DNA of 64,000 bases from Hwanghaeella grinnelliae (GTDB lineage Bacteria; Pseudomonadota; Alphaproteobacteria; UBA8366; Aestuariispiraceae), in NCBI RefSeq assembly GCF_004005845.1, contig NZ_SADE01000003.1, positions 434,001 through 498,000 of the forward strand. The letters run 5' to 3'. This document shows positions 38,579-47,204 of the stretch, one piece after another. The position numbers and the translations under genes were made by a program. A model generated the notes under the pieces. The model saw only the letters and a program-made list of their open reading frames with translations. It had not been told where the DNA came from and ran no database searches. Position 1 is the first letter of the stretch, and every line of letters starts with the position of its first letter.

Positions 38579-38920
38579 ATGGCCCTGAAGGTTCGAAAAA
38601 ATAAAAGTCCCGACCCGCCCACAGCCTGTCCCTTGACGAGATGCATGGCCGTGATCGGTGGCGCGTGGACAGTGAATGTCATCTGGTATCTACGCGCGGG
38701 TCCGCGCCGGTTCAGCGAATTGCGCTTGGATATCCCGCCGATCTCACCAAAAGTGCTGACGACGCGCCTGCGGGAACTTGAAGACCGCGGCGTCGTAAGC
38801 CGGGCGGTCAAACCCACCTCACCGCCCTCGGTGGAATACTCGCTAACCGAATTGGGGCAAGAACTGATCCCAGCCATCGACGGTATCGTAAGGGTCGGGC
38901 AAAAAATGAAGGCCCCCTGA
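38579..38920 (+). CDS. HxlR-family regulator
   Basis: A 113-residue winged-helix protein with the family pattern CPLTRCMAVIGGAWTVNVIWYL, PRRFSELRLDIPPISPKVLTTRLRELED, and EYSLTELGQELIPAID. The conserved Cys at CPL is a redox/electrophile sensor in many HxlR proteins. This fits control of the adjacent glutathione transferase in response to quinones or electrophiles. Confidence 0.92.
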   Translation: MALKVRKNKSPDPPTACPLTRCMAVIGGAWTVNVIWYLRAGPRRFSELRLDIPPISPKVLTTRLRELEDRGVVSRAVKPTSPPSVEYSLTELGQELIPAIDGIVRVGQKMKAP

Positions 38921-38988
38921 ACGAACATTCGGTAGGCTTGTTGGGTACACACCGTGTTGGATGCACACTAGGGAAAAGGAAACGAAAC

Positions 38989-39891
38989 ATGGCGGACAGC
39001 ATGACAGCGGCGGTAATCGGCCTCGGCTCAATGGGATGGGGCGCGGCGGTATCGCTGCTGCGCGCCGGCATCCCGACGACGGGCGTCGATCTGCGGGAAG
39101 ACGTGCTGGCGAAGTTCTCGAAAGAAAGCGGCATGATCGCCAAAACCCCATCGGCGGCGGCGGCCGCGGCGGATGTGGTCTTCGTCTTCGTCGTCAATGC
39201 GTCTCAGGCCGAAGAGGTTCTGTTTGGGGAAAACGGCGCGGCCGCGACCGCCAGGCCCGGCACCGTCTTCGCGCTATGCGTGACCATGCCGCCCAGCGCC
39301 ACCATCGATCTGGCCAAGCGCCTGCAGGATGCGGGCATGCTTGTGATCGACGCGCCCGTTTCCGGCGGGTCCGCCAAGGCATTGACCGGAGAGATGAGCA
39401 TCATGGGGTCCGGCGCCTCGGCGGCATTCGACAAGGCGGCGCCCGCGCTGGATGCAATCGCCGCCAAAATCTTCCGACTAGGCGAGGACATCGGCACCGG
39501 CAGCCAAGTGAAAATGATCAACCAATTGCTGGCTGGCGTGCATATCGCCGCCACTGCCGAGGCAATGACCTTGGCCAAAGCCGTTGGGCTGGACCTGCAA
39601 ACGGTCTTCGAGGTGATTTCCGAAAGCGCCGGAAATTCATGGATGTTCGGCAATCGCGGTCCGCATATCGTCCAGGGCGACTACACGCCGCATTCCGCCG
39701 TCGATATTTTTGTGAAGGATCTGGGCGTTGTCTCGTCCGAGGCTGGCGCGACGGCCTGCCCCACGCCACTGACCGAAACCGCTTTGGCGCTGTTCAAGGA
39801 AGCCAGCGCAAAGGGTTTGGGCCGGGAAGACGACGCGGCGGTTGCCAAACTGCTGGCCGAACGTGCGGGAATCAAACTTCCGGGAATGTAA
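38989..39891 (+). CDS. L-threonate dehydrogenase-like oxidoreductase
   Basis: A 300-residue member of the beta-hydroxyacid dehydrogenase family, close in motif to LtnD: VIGLGSMGWGAAVSLLRAGI, DAPVSGGSAKALTGEMSIM and GSQVKMINQLLAGVHIA with the catalytic Lys. The other enzymes of threonate breakdown (kinase, isomerase) are not adjacent, so the substrate is uncertain. AAGGA lies before the ATG. The membrane-protein gene starts 4 nt after its stop. Confidence 0.85.
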   Translation: MADSMTAAVIGLGSMGWGAAVSLLRAGIPTTGVDLREDVLAKFSKESGMIAKTPSAAAAAADVVFVFVVNASQAEEVLFGENGAAATARPGTVFALCVTMPPSATIDLAKRLQDAGMLVIDAPVSGGSAKALTGEMSIMGSGASAAFDKAAPALDAIAAKIFRLGEDIGTGSQVKMINQLLAGVHIAATAEAMTLAKAVGLDLQTVFEVISESAGNSWMFGNRGPHIVQGDYTPHSAVDIFVKDLGVVSSEAGATACPTPLTETALALFKEASAKGLGREDDAAVAKLLAERAGIKLPGM

Positions 39892-39895
39892 GTCT

Positions 39896-40486
39896 GTGCC
39901 AACCCCCATCACCCTTAAACACCTGTTCTCACACCACCCGAAGCGGGAAGGCTTGTACAAGTTCCTGCTGCTGTTGGCCGTGCTGGTCGGCTATTTCGGT
40001 TATCTAAGCTGGGAATACGACTTGAAGACGGGCGGCATTGTTGCGGCGCTGACCTGGAGCTTCTTCGTCCTTTGCACGCCGGTTGCCGATGCGGGTTTTC
40101 TGCTCGACTTCCCGGTTCGGCTGATTACCGGCATGCGGATGTTCCTGACAGAAATACTGGTCTGGGTCATCGCCATCGGAATCAATCTGATCGGGGTTTT
40201 CCTGATGCCCGGATCGTACGACAAGACCTTTCTGACCTCGTTGTTCTACAAAATCCTGACCCATCCCTGGCCCTATTGGAGCATCATTCTGCTCTGTGCT
40301 GCGGGGACATTCCTGTCCGTCAAATTCGGTGATGAGATGATGGACGTTGTTGCGCACCGTGACCGGGATATTTTTCACCGGCACGGCTTCCTGCACAAGG
40401 TCATGCTGATGATCGCGCTCTTCGTTCTGATCCTCTGGGCCTACTACCATTTGATCGAAAAGCTGGGTGTCGAATTTCCCGCCTGA
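39896..40486 (+). CDS. Uncharacterised multi-pass membrane protein
   Basis: A 196-residue protein with four to five membrane segments (about 24-41, 48-68, 82-102, 125-143, 168-187). Recognisable segments include REGLYKFLLLLAVLVGYFGYL and FVLCTPVADAGFLLDFP. It starts with GTG, 4 nt after the dehydrogenase stop, so the two are probably coupled. I cannot name its function. Confidence 0.75.
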   Translation: MPTPITLKHLFSHHPKREGLYKFLLLLAVLVGYFGYLSWEYDLKTGGIVAALTWSFFVLCTPVADAGFLLDFPVRLITGMRMFLTEILVWVIAIGINLIGVFLMPGSYDKTFLTSLFYKILTHPWPYWSIILLCAAGTFLSVKFGDEMMDVVAHRDRDIFHRHGFLHKVMLMIALFVLILWAYYHLIEKLGVEFPA

Positions 40487-40496
40487 GGGCACGCCG

Positions 40497-41768
40497 CTAT
40501 TCCGCAGACAGCGCGCGATAGATCTTAAGCACCGTCCTGTCGATTTCGGCACGGGCTAGCATGCGCCAGTTTCTTGCAGCGACCTCCACCTCTTCCGGCG
40601 GATTCCGCACCACCGCGTCATACGCGGCACGCGCTTCTTCATCGAAGGCATAGACAGCAATCGCGAACATACCCTTGCCCGGCACCAGCATATATCCCGC
40701 CAAGCCCGCGCCGTAATGCATCGTTCCTGTCTTGGCCCATACGTTCAGTGCCAGCGGCGGTTCCAACATCCGCCGCTTCAACCCGCCATCCCACCCGGCC
40801 GGGGTCAGCATTGCCGGAAACGGAACGCCCGCGACGGCAAGATCCGCATTTGCCGCCAGCAGTCGGGCCATGGCGCGGGGCGTCAGGCGCGCCTCCGCGT
40901 CCAAGCCGGAGAAATTGGTTAGGGCAAAACCATCGATGTCAGGATGTCTTGACGCAAGCCAAGCGCCCGGCGCCTCAGCCTGCAATGCCATCCGCCCCAA
41001 CAGTTCCGCCATGGGATTGCTGGAGGTCCACAGCATTTCCCGCACCAAGTCGAACACCGGTGCGCTTTCATGACGCGCAATTTCAGCGTCGCATCGCGCC
41101 TCGCCCGGTTCAGGCGCTGGAAGGTCTACCCCCATTCCCGCCGCATAGGCACGGAACAGGTCGGCCGCCTGGCGCGGCGGATCGGGATGGGCATACCAAT
41201 CGGTCCCGGTCTCGCTAGGAACCGACGCGCCCGGCGGAACGGTCCAGCCATGGCCGTCCTCGGACCCATGCCCGCGATAGGCCCCTTCCGCGACCATCAA
41301 ATCGGCAAGACGAGGGTTATAAGCGGCATCCCCCGGCTGCTTAGGTTGGATCGGTCCTGATACCTCAGCCGGCGCATATGTCAGCGCCGTGGCACCGGCC
41401 ATGGCGTCCTTCGCCGTCAGGGCGAGGCCGAGCAGATCCTCCACATCGAAAGCTGGATCCCCCCCGCCAATCAGCGCTACCGCGTCGCCGTTCCGGCAAA
41501 CACGCGTGGTGAAGATCAGATCCGGCGGCACGGTATCAAGCACCGCCAAAGCCGTGACGAGCTTGGTAGTGGAAGCGGGCAGCATGGAGCTGGACGACCG
41601 TTCGCCAATTTCCTGGCCGGTTTCCGCGTGGACGGCACGCCAGGCGATTGGGATTGCAGACGGTTTAAGGACCGTTGGCGTCTCGGATTCGGACGTTTGC
41701 GCACAAGATGACAGCACAAGGGCAGAGAGCAGAAAAACCAAAGCCCGAGCCGAGACGATCGTTTTCAA
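40497..41768 (-). CDS. dacB: D-alanyl-D-alanine carboxypeptidase, PBP4 type, lipoprotein
   Basis: A 423-residue S13-family peptidase that trims or cleaves peptidoglycan in the periplasm. The catalytic SxxK is PASTTKLVTALAVLD, the SxN is TSSNPMAELLGRM and the KTG is WAKTGTMHYGAG. The N-terminus is a lipoprotein signal with lipobox LSSC. The start is a TTG: I favour the one giving MKTIVSARA, 5 nt after the moaE stop and with GAGG upstream; a TTG 18 nt earlier would overlap moaE. Confidence 0.85.
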   Translation of the reverse strand: MKTIVSARALVFLLSALVLSSCAQTSESETPTVLKPSAIPIAWRAVHAETGQEIGERSSSSMLPASTTKLVTALAVLDTVPPDLIFTTRVCRNGDAVALIGGGDPAFDVEDLLGLALTAKDAMAGATALTYAPAEVSGPIQPKQPGDAAYNPRLADLMVAEGAYRGHGSEDGHGWTVPPGASVPSETGTDWYAHPDPPRQAADLFRAYAAGMGVDLPAPEPGEARCDAEIARHESAPVFDLVREMLWTSSNPMAELLGRMALQAEAPGAWLASRHPDIDGFALTNFSGLDAEARLTPRAMARLLAANADLAVAGVPFPAMLTPAGWDGGLKRRMLEPPLALNVWAKTGTMHYGAGLAGYMLVPGKGMFAIAVYAFDEEARAAYDAVVRNPPEEVEVAARNWRMLARAEIDRTVLKIYRALSAE

Positions 41769-41773
41769 ACGCC

Positions 41774-42226
41774 TCAATCCTTCCAACGCTCCCGCGCGGC
41801 TTGGTCGCTGTCGCGGCTATCGACCCAACGGGTCCCGTCGCCGGTGTCTTCGACCTTCCAGAACGGGGCTTCGGTTTTCAGATAATCCATCATAAATTGG
41901 CAGGCGGCGAAGGCGTCGCCGCGATGGCTGCTGGCCGCTGCCGTCAGGACGATGACCTCTTCCGGGTTCATGGTGCCGTAGCGGTGGATGATCAGGCTGG
42001 CTTCCAGGTCCCAGCGTTTGTTCGCTTCGGCCTCGATCCGTTCCAGCATCTTTTCGGTCATGCCGGGATAGTGTTCGAGGGTGAGGGTTGAGACCGACGC
42101 ACCGTCATTCACATCACGGACGAGTCCGGTGAAGGCGCATAATCCCCCAATTTGCGGATTACCCTTGGTCAGCGCCTTCAGTTCAGCGCCCACATCAAAC
42201 TCGCCCCGTTGGACGCGTACCGCCAT
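41774..42226 (-). CDS. moaE: Molybdopterin synthase catalytic subunit
   Basis: A 150-residue large subunit that transfers sulfur from MoaD to precursor Z, making molybdopterin. Family blocks include GALCAFTG-like GGLCAFTGLVRD, LTLEHYPGMTEKML, IIHRYGTMNPEEVIVL, SSHRGDAFAACQFMMDYLK and a C-terminal PFWKVE. The start ATG lies 4 nt after the moaD stop. Confidence 0.95.
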   Translation of the reverse strand: MAVRVQRGEFDVGAELKALTKGNPQIGGLCAFTGLVRDVNDGASVSTLTLEHYPGMTEKMLERIEAEANKRWDLEASLIIHRYGTMNPEEVIVLTAAASSHRGDAFAACQFMMDYLKTEAPFWKVEDTGDGTRWVDSRDSDQAARERWKD

Positions 42227-42230
42227 CGCC

Positions 42231-42482
42231 CTATCCGCCCGTGACCGGCGGGAAGAAGGCGACCTCGTCACCCTTCCCAATCGGCGCGTCGTAATCCGCG
42301 AATTCCTGGTTGATCGCAACCTTGATGGCGGATGTATCGGCAAAGGCTTTTTCATAGCCCCCGCCCTTCGCCACCAACCAATCGACGAGCGCGCGCGGCG
42401 TCGTCACATCGGCGGGCGGGTCAACCGCTTCTTCCCCGATGCCGATGCGCTGGCGTAGCCAAGCGAAGTACAGAACCTTCAT
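42231..42482 (-). CDS. moaD: Molybdopterin synthase sulfur-carrier subunit
   Basis: An 83-residue ubiquitin-like protein ending in FFPPVTGG, whose terminal Gly is thiocarboxylated to carry sulfur to MoaE. The N-terminus (MKVLYFAWLRQRIG) is typical. It sits 7 nt after moeA and 4 nt before moaE. Confidence 0.95.
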   Translation of the reverse strand: MKVLYFAWLRQRIGIGEEAVDPPADVTTPRALVDWLVAKGGGYEKAFADTSAIKVAINQEFADYDAPIGKGDEVAFFPPVTGG

Positions 42483-42489
42483 GACGTTT

Positions 42490-43776
42490 CTATCCCATCA
42501 ACTCACTGAATGGCAGATAGGCAACCGATTGTCCTTTTTCCAGCCGTTCGACATCTTCGCCCAATTCCACGAAACCGTCAGCGCCGACCAGCGATGTCAG
42601 AATGGCCGCCCCGCTGCGCCCGAATTTTTCGACAATAGGCATGCCCGCATCATCATAGCCTGAAATCCGCGCCCGCACGAATTCGCGGCGGTCGCGTTTT
42701 TTCTTGTAGTCGAAACCGGCGACGGCCCGCATCCGGTGCGGCGCGCGCACAGCCTGACCGGCAAGGCCTTGCAGCAAAGGGCGCCCGACAAGCGCGAAAG
42801 TGGTGAAGGCGGCGACCGGATTGCCCGGCAGGCCGACGATGGGCACCGAACGGCCGTCCCCCGCCGACACTTGCCCAAGCCCGACCGGCCGGCCCGGCTT
42901 GATCGCAAGGCGCCAGAAATCGACCCGGCCCTGTGCCTCGATCGCAGCCTTAATGTGGTCTTCCTCCCCCATAGACATGCCGCCGGAGGTCACGACCGCA
43001 TCCGCACCGGCCACAGCGCGCTCAAGCGCATCGGTAATGCCGGCCCGGTCATCTTGTTGGATCCCGAGATCCATGACCTCACCCCCCATCGACGACAATA
43101 ATGCCCGCAGCATCAAACGGTTTGAATCATAGAGCCTTCCCGGCGGCAGGGGCTGGCCCGGCTCCACAATCTCATCCCCGGTCGACAGCAGCGCGACCCG
43201 CAGGCGCGCAAAACATTGAACCGTCAACAACCCCTGGGTCGCCAACAAACCGATATCGGCCGGCGTCAGCCGGTGTCCCGCCTTCAGCAGGATATCCCCG
43301 GCGGCCACGTCTTCGCCTGCATCGCGCAAGTTGGCCCCGCATTTGATACCGGGTTGCAGCGTGACGATGCCGGCCCGCTCCACGCAGTCCTCCTGCATCA
43401 TCACCGTATCGGGGCCGCCATTCTCACCATCGGGGACCGGTGCGCCTGTAAAAATTCGCACCGCCTTGCCGCGCGGCGCTGGCCCGTCCAGCGGATGGCC
43501 GGCCGCGACACGGCCGATAACGGGTAAATCCGTCGGCTGATCGGTAGAGAGATCGTCGAAATAGACCGCATAGCCATCGACGGCGGAATTGCGATAAGGC
43601 GGCACGTTTTGAGCCGCTGCAATATCCCGGGCCAGGACGCGGCCGACGGCATCGGTCAACGACACTGCCGCCTCCCCGACGACCGGACGCACCCGTTCCG
43701 CCAATTGGGCGAGCGCGTCATCCAAGGGCAAAAGCGGCCCGTCAAAGGCGAAGCAATCGTCGCTTAGCTGAGCCAT
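42490..43776 (-). CDS. moeA: Molybdopterin molybdenumtransferase
   Basis: A 428-residue enzyme that inserts molybdate into adenylated molybdopterin. The N-terminal part has NVPPYRNSAVDGYAV and FTGAPVPDG. The molybdenum cofactor domain has VVTSGGMSMGEEDHIKAA and GLPGNPVAAFTTF, and domain IV closes the protein. The ATG at 43776 gives MAQLSDD and the normal family length; a longer frame reaches into mobB. Confidence 0.95.
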   Translation of the reverse strand: MAQLSDDCFAFDGPLLPLDDALAQLAERVRPVVGEAAVSLTDAVGRVLARDIAAAQNVPPYRNSAVDGYAVYFDDLSTDQPTDLPVIGRVAAGHPLDGPAPRGKAVRIFTGAPVPDGENGGPDTVMMQEDCVERAGIVTLQPGIKCGANLRDAGEDVAAGDILLKAGHRLTPADIGLLATQGLLTVQCFARLRVALLSTGDEIVEPGQPLPPGRLYDSNRLMLRALLSSMGGEVMDLGIQQDDRAGITDALERAVAGADAVVTSGGMSMGEEDHIKAAIEAQGRVDFWRLAIKPGRPVGLGQVSAGDGRSVPIVGLPGNPVAAFTTFALVGRPLLQGLAGQAVRAPHRMRAVAGFDYKKKRDRREFVRARISGYDDAGMPIVEKFGRSGAAILTSLVGADGFVELGEDVERLEKGQSVAYLPFSELMG

Positions 43777-43789
43777 CTGCCCCGCCCTT

Positions 43790-44296
43790 TTAAGACGCCC
43801 CGGCCAAGCCGGACTGCGCGATGATGAAATCACCGATCGACGGAATGTCGGAAAGATCCAAACGCGGCAGGGCAAGCCCCGGAACATCGGCATCGCTGGC
43901 GACTGCGACAATCCGCGGGTCATCCTTCCACAGCATCGTTTTGCCTATTGCCGCCCTGTAGACTTCCAGTTTCGTATGCGCTTCGGTCTTGAAGCCTTCG
44001 ACCAGCAGCAGGTCGACCGGCGTCATGCGCGCGATCAAGTCGTCCAGGCGCGGTTCCGGGTCATCCCGCAATTCATGCATCAACGCCCACCGGTTGGCGG
44101 ACCCGATCATCACTTCCGTCGCGCCGGCGGCGCGGTGCTCATAAGAATCCTTGCCCGGTTTGTCGACATCGAAACGATGATGGGCGTGCTTGATGGTAGA
44201 GACCCGCAAGCCACGTGCCGTGAGGTTGGGGATCAACGCCTTCATCAAGGTCGTCTTGCCGGACCCGCTCCACCCCGTGATACCGAAAACTTTCAT
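43790..44296 (-). CDS. mobB: Molybdopterin-guanine dinucleotide biosynthesis adaptor protein
   Basis: A 168-residue GTP-binding protein with the P-loop ITGWSGSGKTTLMKAL, then STIKHAHHRFDVDKPGKDS and LLLVEGFKTE. It assists MobA in making the guanine dinucleotide form of the cofactor, although MobA is not in this window. The moeA start lies 13 nt downstream. Confidence 0.93.
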   Translation of the reverse strand: MKVFGITGWSGSGKTTLMKALIPNLTARGLRVSTIKHAHHRFDVDKPGKDSYEHRAAGATEVMIGSANRWALMHELRDDPEPRLDDLIARMTPVDLLLVEGFKTEAHTKLEVYRAAIGKTMLWKDDPRIVAVASDADVPGLALPRLDLSDIPSIGDFIIAQSGLAGAS

Positions 44297-44354
44297 CCCC
44301 GAACCGCCCAACGCGCAATGATTTCTTTGTTTTCCGACCTTGTACTGCCGGTTC

Positions 44355-44924
44355 TCACTCAGCCGGACTGTCCTGCACCATATGGCGCAGGCCCGCCCGC
44401 AGATAGTCGAAACCGGTGATCAAGGTTAGAATCGCCGCGATCCAAATCAAGACCAGACCGATCAGTTCGGAGGGGATCGATTCCGGGCTCGCCTCGCCGA
44501 CCACCAGGAAGCCCAGCGCCAGCATCTGGATACTGGTTTTCCATTTCGCCAATCCGCTAACCGGCACACCGACCCGAAGCTCGGCCAGGAACTCGCGCAA
44601 TCCACTGACTGTGATTTCCCGAATCAGGATGACAAGGCCCGGCAACACGTCGATGCCGGTCAAATCACCCCGTGCAGCCAGCATCAGGATGATGGACGCG
44701 ATCAGAAGCTTGTCGGCGACCGGATCGAGAAAACGCCCCAGTTTGGAAACCTGACCCATCTGGCGGGCGGCGTAACCGTCGAAGAAGTCGGTGACACAGG
44801 CCAGGGCATAGAGACCGAAGGCGGTCCAACGCACGGCATCGCCGTCAAAAAACAGCAAGGCGATGATCGCGGGAATCACCACGATCCGCGACATGGTCAG
44901 CACATTTGGAATACTGAAAATCAT
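44355..44924 (-). CDS. pgsA: CDP-diacylglycerol--glycerol-3-phosphate 3-phosphatidyltransferase
   Basis: A 189-residue inner-membrane enzyme making phosphatidylglycerol phosphate. The CDP-alcohol phosphotransferase motif D-G-x2-A-R-x8-G-x3-D-x3-D reads FDGYAARQMGQVSKLGRFLD and continues PVAD. It has several membrane segments. It heads the minus-strand run pgsA-mobB-moeA-moaD-moaE-dacB, a gene order common in Alphaproteobacteria, where uvrC often lies just upstream; here uvrC is 3.2 kb upstream. Confidence 0.95.
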   Translation of the reverse strand: MIFSIPNVLTMSRIVVIPAIIALLFFDGDAVRWTAFGLYALACVTDFFDGYAARQMGQVSKLGRFLDPVADKLLIASIILMLAARGDLTGIDVLPGLVILIREITVSGLREFLAELRVGVPVSGLAKWKTSIQMLALGFLVVGEASPESIPSELIGLVLIWIAAILTLITGFDYLRAGLRHMVQDSPAE

Positions 44925-45117
44925 ACGCTTGCCGCCCCAGCCACCCCGGCACCCCGCCAGTTCCGTTCTTAATAGCAGTTAAAGCCGCCATTCCTCAATG
45001 GCCGCGAATCCTGAATGGGATGGGCCTGGGAGGACGCATTCAACAAGAAACCGATTGTGCGATTTGCCGGACACATGGTGGTGTGACTGGATCGCTTGAG
45101 GAAGGAAGGAGTTTTTT

Positions 45118-45888
45118 ATGGCCGATGTCCATCGCATGGCCGAGCAGGGCTATCAAAATGCCGCAGCGACGTACAGCGCCGGCCGCCCCGATTATCCCGA
45201 TACGCTGGACCCGATATTGCGCGACGAACTGGGAATTACGCCGGGGAAGACGGTGCTCGATCTGGGTGCCGGAACCGGGAAATTCACCGCGCGCCTGGCG
45301 GCGACAGGGGCGGCGGTCATTGCGGTCGAACCGGTTGACGCCATGCGCAACGAACTGGCCGCAGCCCTGCCGATGGTGGATCTGCGCGCGGGTAACGCAA
45401 CAGCGATACCCGCCGACACCGCCAGTATCGACGCCGTATTTTGTGCCCAAGCCTTTCATTGGTTCGCCACAGCCGAAGCCCTTGCGGAGATCCGGCGCGT
45501 TTTAAAGCCGGACGGATTGCTCGGCCTGGTCTGGAATGTGCGGGATGAGACGGTCGATTGGGTCGCCGGCCTGACGGATCTGATCACCCCCTACGAAGAC
45601 GACACCCCGAGGTACCGCCACATGGTTTGGCGAGCCTTATTTCCGGCCGCCGACTTCTCTGAATTGGAAGAGACGGTCTGCCCCTATGCCCATGAGGGCC
45701 CGGCCGAGCAGGTGGTTTTGGACCGTTTCATGTCGATCAGCTTTATCGCCTCTCAGCCGCTGGCGGTGCGAAACAAGATCGAGGCGGATATCCGACGCCT
45801 GATCGGCCAAACCCCGGCCCTCTCCGGACCTGCCCCCGCCGCCTTTCCGTATGTCACCCGCCTCTACACCTGTCGAAAAACACAATAA
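45118..45888 (+). CDS. Class I SAM-dependent methyltransferase
   Basis: A 256-residue enzyme with the SAM motif VLDLGAGTGKFTARLA, a second motif VIAVEPVDAM and DAVFCAQAFHWF, as in the Methyltransf_11 group. AGGAAGGAAGGAG precedes the ATG. It is divergent from pgsA and 29 nt before the M24 gene. The substrate is unknown. Confidence 0.88.
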   Translation: MADVHRMAEQGYQNAAATYSAGRPDYPDTLDPILRDELGITPGKTVLDLGAGTGKFTARLAATGAAVIAVEPVDAMRNELAAALPMVDLRAGNATAIPADTASIDAVFCAQAFHWFATAEALAEIRRVLKPDGLLGLVWNVRDETVDWVAGLTDLITPYEDDTPRYRHMVWRALFPAADFSELEETVCPYAHEGPAEQVVLDRFMSISFIASQPLAVRNKIEADIRRLIGQTPALSGPAPAAFPYVTRLYTCRKTQ

Positions 45889-45917
45889 CTCACCCTTCGG
45901 TGACTTGGAGGTTTGGA

Positions 45918-47072
45918 ATGCCCCTTCATTTTGACCTGGACGAATACGAAACCCGAAAATCCAAGGCGACAAAGGCCCTGAAACAGGCCGGTTTCGACGG
46001 ATTGCTGATCTTCGCACCGGAGAGCCAGTATTGGATCTGCGGATACGACACGTTCGGCTTCGCGTTGTTCCAATGCCTGGTCCTGACGGCGGACGGTGCA
46101 TTGCACCTACTCACCCGCGCGCCTGACCTGCGACAAGCACAGCAAACCTCCACATTGTCGGATGACCATATTCATATATGGCGGGACGTCGAAGGTGTCC
46201 GGCCCGCGGACCAATTGAAGAACTTGCTGTTTGATCTGGGCCTCGCCGGAAGGCGCCTGGGAATCGAGACCAAAACCGCCGGATTGACCGCTTTCAACGG
46301 GCAGATGGTGCGCGACGCGCTGAAAGCCGAAACCCTGGTTGAGGCAAGCGATCTGATTGCCGCGCTTCGCCGTGTCAAAAGCCCGGCCGAACTGGATTGT
46401 ATTCGCCATGCGGCCAAGCTGTCCGACGACGCACTGGACGCAGCGCTTGGATCAACGCGGGCCGGCGCATCCGAAGGGGACATATTGGCCGACATGCAAG
46501 GGGCGGTTTTCCGCGGCGGTGGGGATTATGCCGGCAATGAATTCATCATCGGGTCCGGGGAAGCCGCCTTGTTGTGCCGGTATCAATCGGGTCGCCGCGT
46601 TCTTGAGCCGTCGGATCAGTTGACGCTTGAATGGTCTGGGGCCTGGCACCGCTATCATGCCGCCATGATGCGCACCCTTGTCATCGGCAAAGCCAATGAT
46701 GTCCAACGCCGCATGCACGCCGCTGCGGCCGAAGCACTGGAAGCCTGCGAGCAGGCAATTCGGCCCGGCGCGCCAATGGGTGATGTGTTCGACGCTCATG
46801 CCCGCGTTTTCGATGCCCACCGGCTGCGCCACGCGCGACTCAACGCCTGTGGCTATGGGATGGGGATTGCCTATAACCCGATCTGGGTCGAGTTCCCCAT
46901 GTTCTACGAGGGGAACCCCTTGATCATGGTACCCGGCAACGCCTTCTTTCTGCATATGATTTTGATGGATTCCGAGAGTGGATTGGCCATGTGCTGGGGG
47001 CATAGCGCAATTTTGTCACCGACCGGTGTCGAACGGCTTAGCCGACACCCGCTCGATCTGGTCGAGCTATAG
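45918..47072 (+). CDS. M24 pita-bread-fold hydrolase, creatinase/DoeA-like
   Basis: A 384-residue protein of the Xaa-Pro peptidase/creatinase family. The N-terminal creatinase-like domain covers about 10-140 and the pita-bread domain about 150-380. All five metal-ligand positions appear replaced: the first Asp box reads LEWSGAWHRYH, the second AAMMRT, the His box CGYGMGIAY, and the two Glu boxes FFLHMILM and CWGHSAIL. This is like creatinase and ectoine hydrolase DoeA, which need no metal, and the RYH-x3-RT pattern fits DoeA best. No ectoine genes are adjacent. GGAGG precedes the ATG. Confidence 0.8.
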   Translation: MPLHFDLDEYETRKSKATKALKQAGFDGLLIFAPESQYWICGYDTFGFALFQCLVLTADGALHLLTRAPDLRQAQQTSTLSDDHIHIWRDVEGVRPADQLKNLLFDLGLAGRRLGIETKTAGLTAFNGQMVRDALKAETLVEASDLIAALRRVKSPAELDCIRHAAKLSDDALDAALGSTRAGASEGDILADMQGAVFRGGGDYAGNEFIIGSGEAALLCRYQSGRRVLEPSDQLTLEWSGAWHRYHAAMMRTLVIGKANDVQRRMHAAAAEALEACEQAIRPGAPMGDVFDAHARVFDAHRLRHARLNACGYGMGIAYNPIWVEFPMFYEGNPLIMVPGNAFFLHMILMDSESGLAMCWGHSAILSPTGVERLSRHPLDLVEL

Positions 47073-47107
47073 TCGAAACCAGGCACTTTGAATAAATAAT
47101 CCCAACC

Positions 47108-47127
47108 CGGTGACTTTTTTGTCACCG
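47108..47127. repeat. Perfect inverted repeat before second CTERM gene
   Basis: CGGTGAC-T6-GTCACCG, 7-bp arms around a run of T, about 36 nt after the M24 stop and 78 nt before the CTERM start. It may be an operator or a weak terminator; the T-run is in the loop rather than after the stem. Confidence 0.45.
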
Positions 47128-47204
47128 TGTGACAACGCGCACTTCGCCACCCCTTCCACACTGGTATCTCTCACACAGCCAGAAGGCGCCAATGGAGAGA
47201 TGAA

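Noticed and set aside
38961-40007. Plus-strand 348-codon frame overlapping the threonate-dehydrogenase-like gene
   Set aside because: It is an alternate frame of that gene with Arg-rich composition and no conserved motif.
47108-47127. CRP binding site
   Set aside because: The half-site spacing is 8 nt between GTGA and TCAC rather than the 6 nt of a CRP site, so I keep it only as an unassigned inverted repeat.
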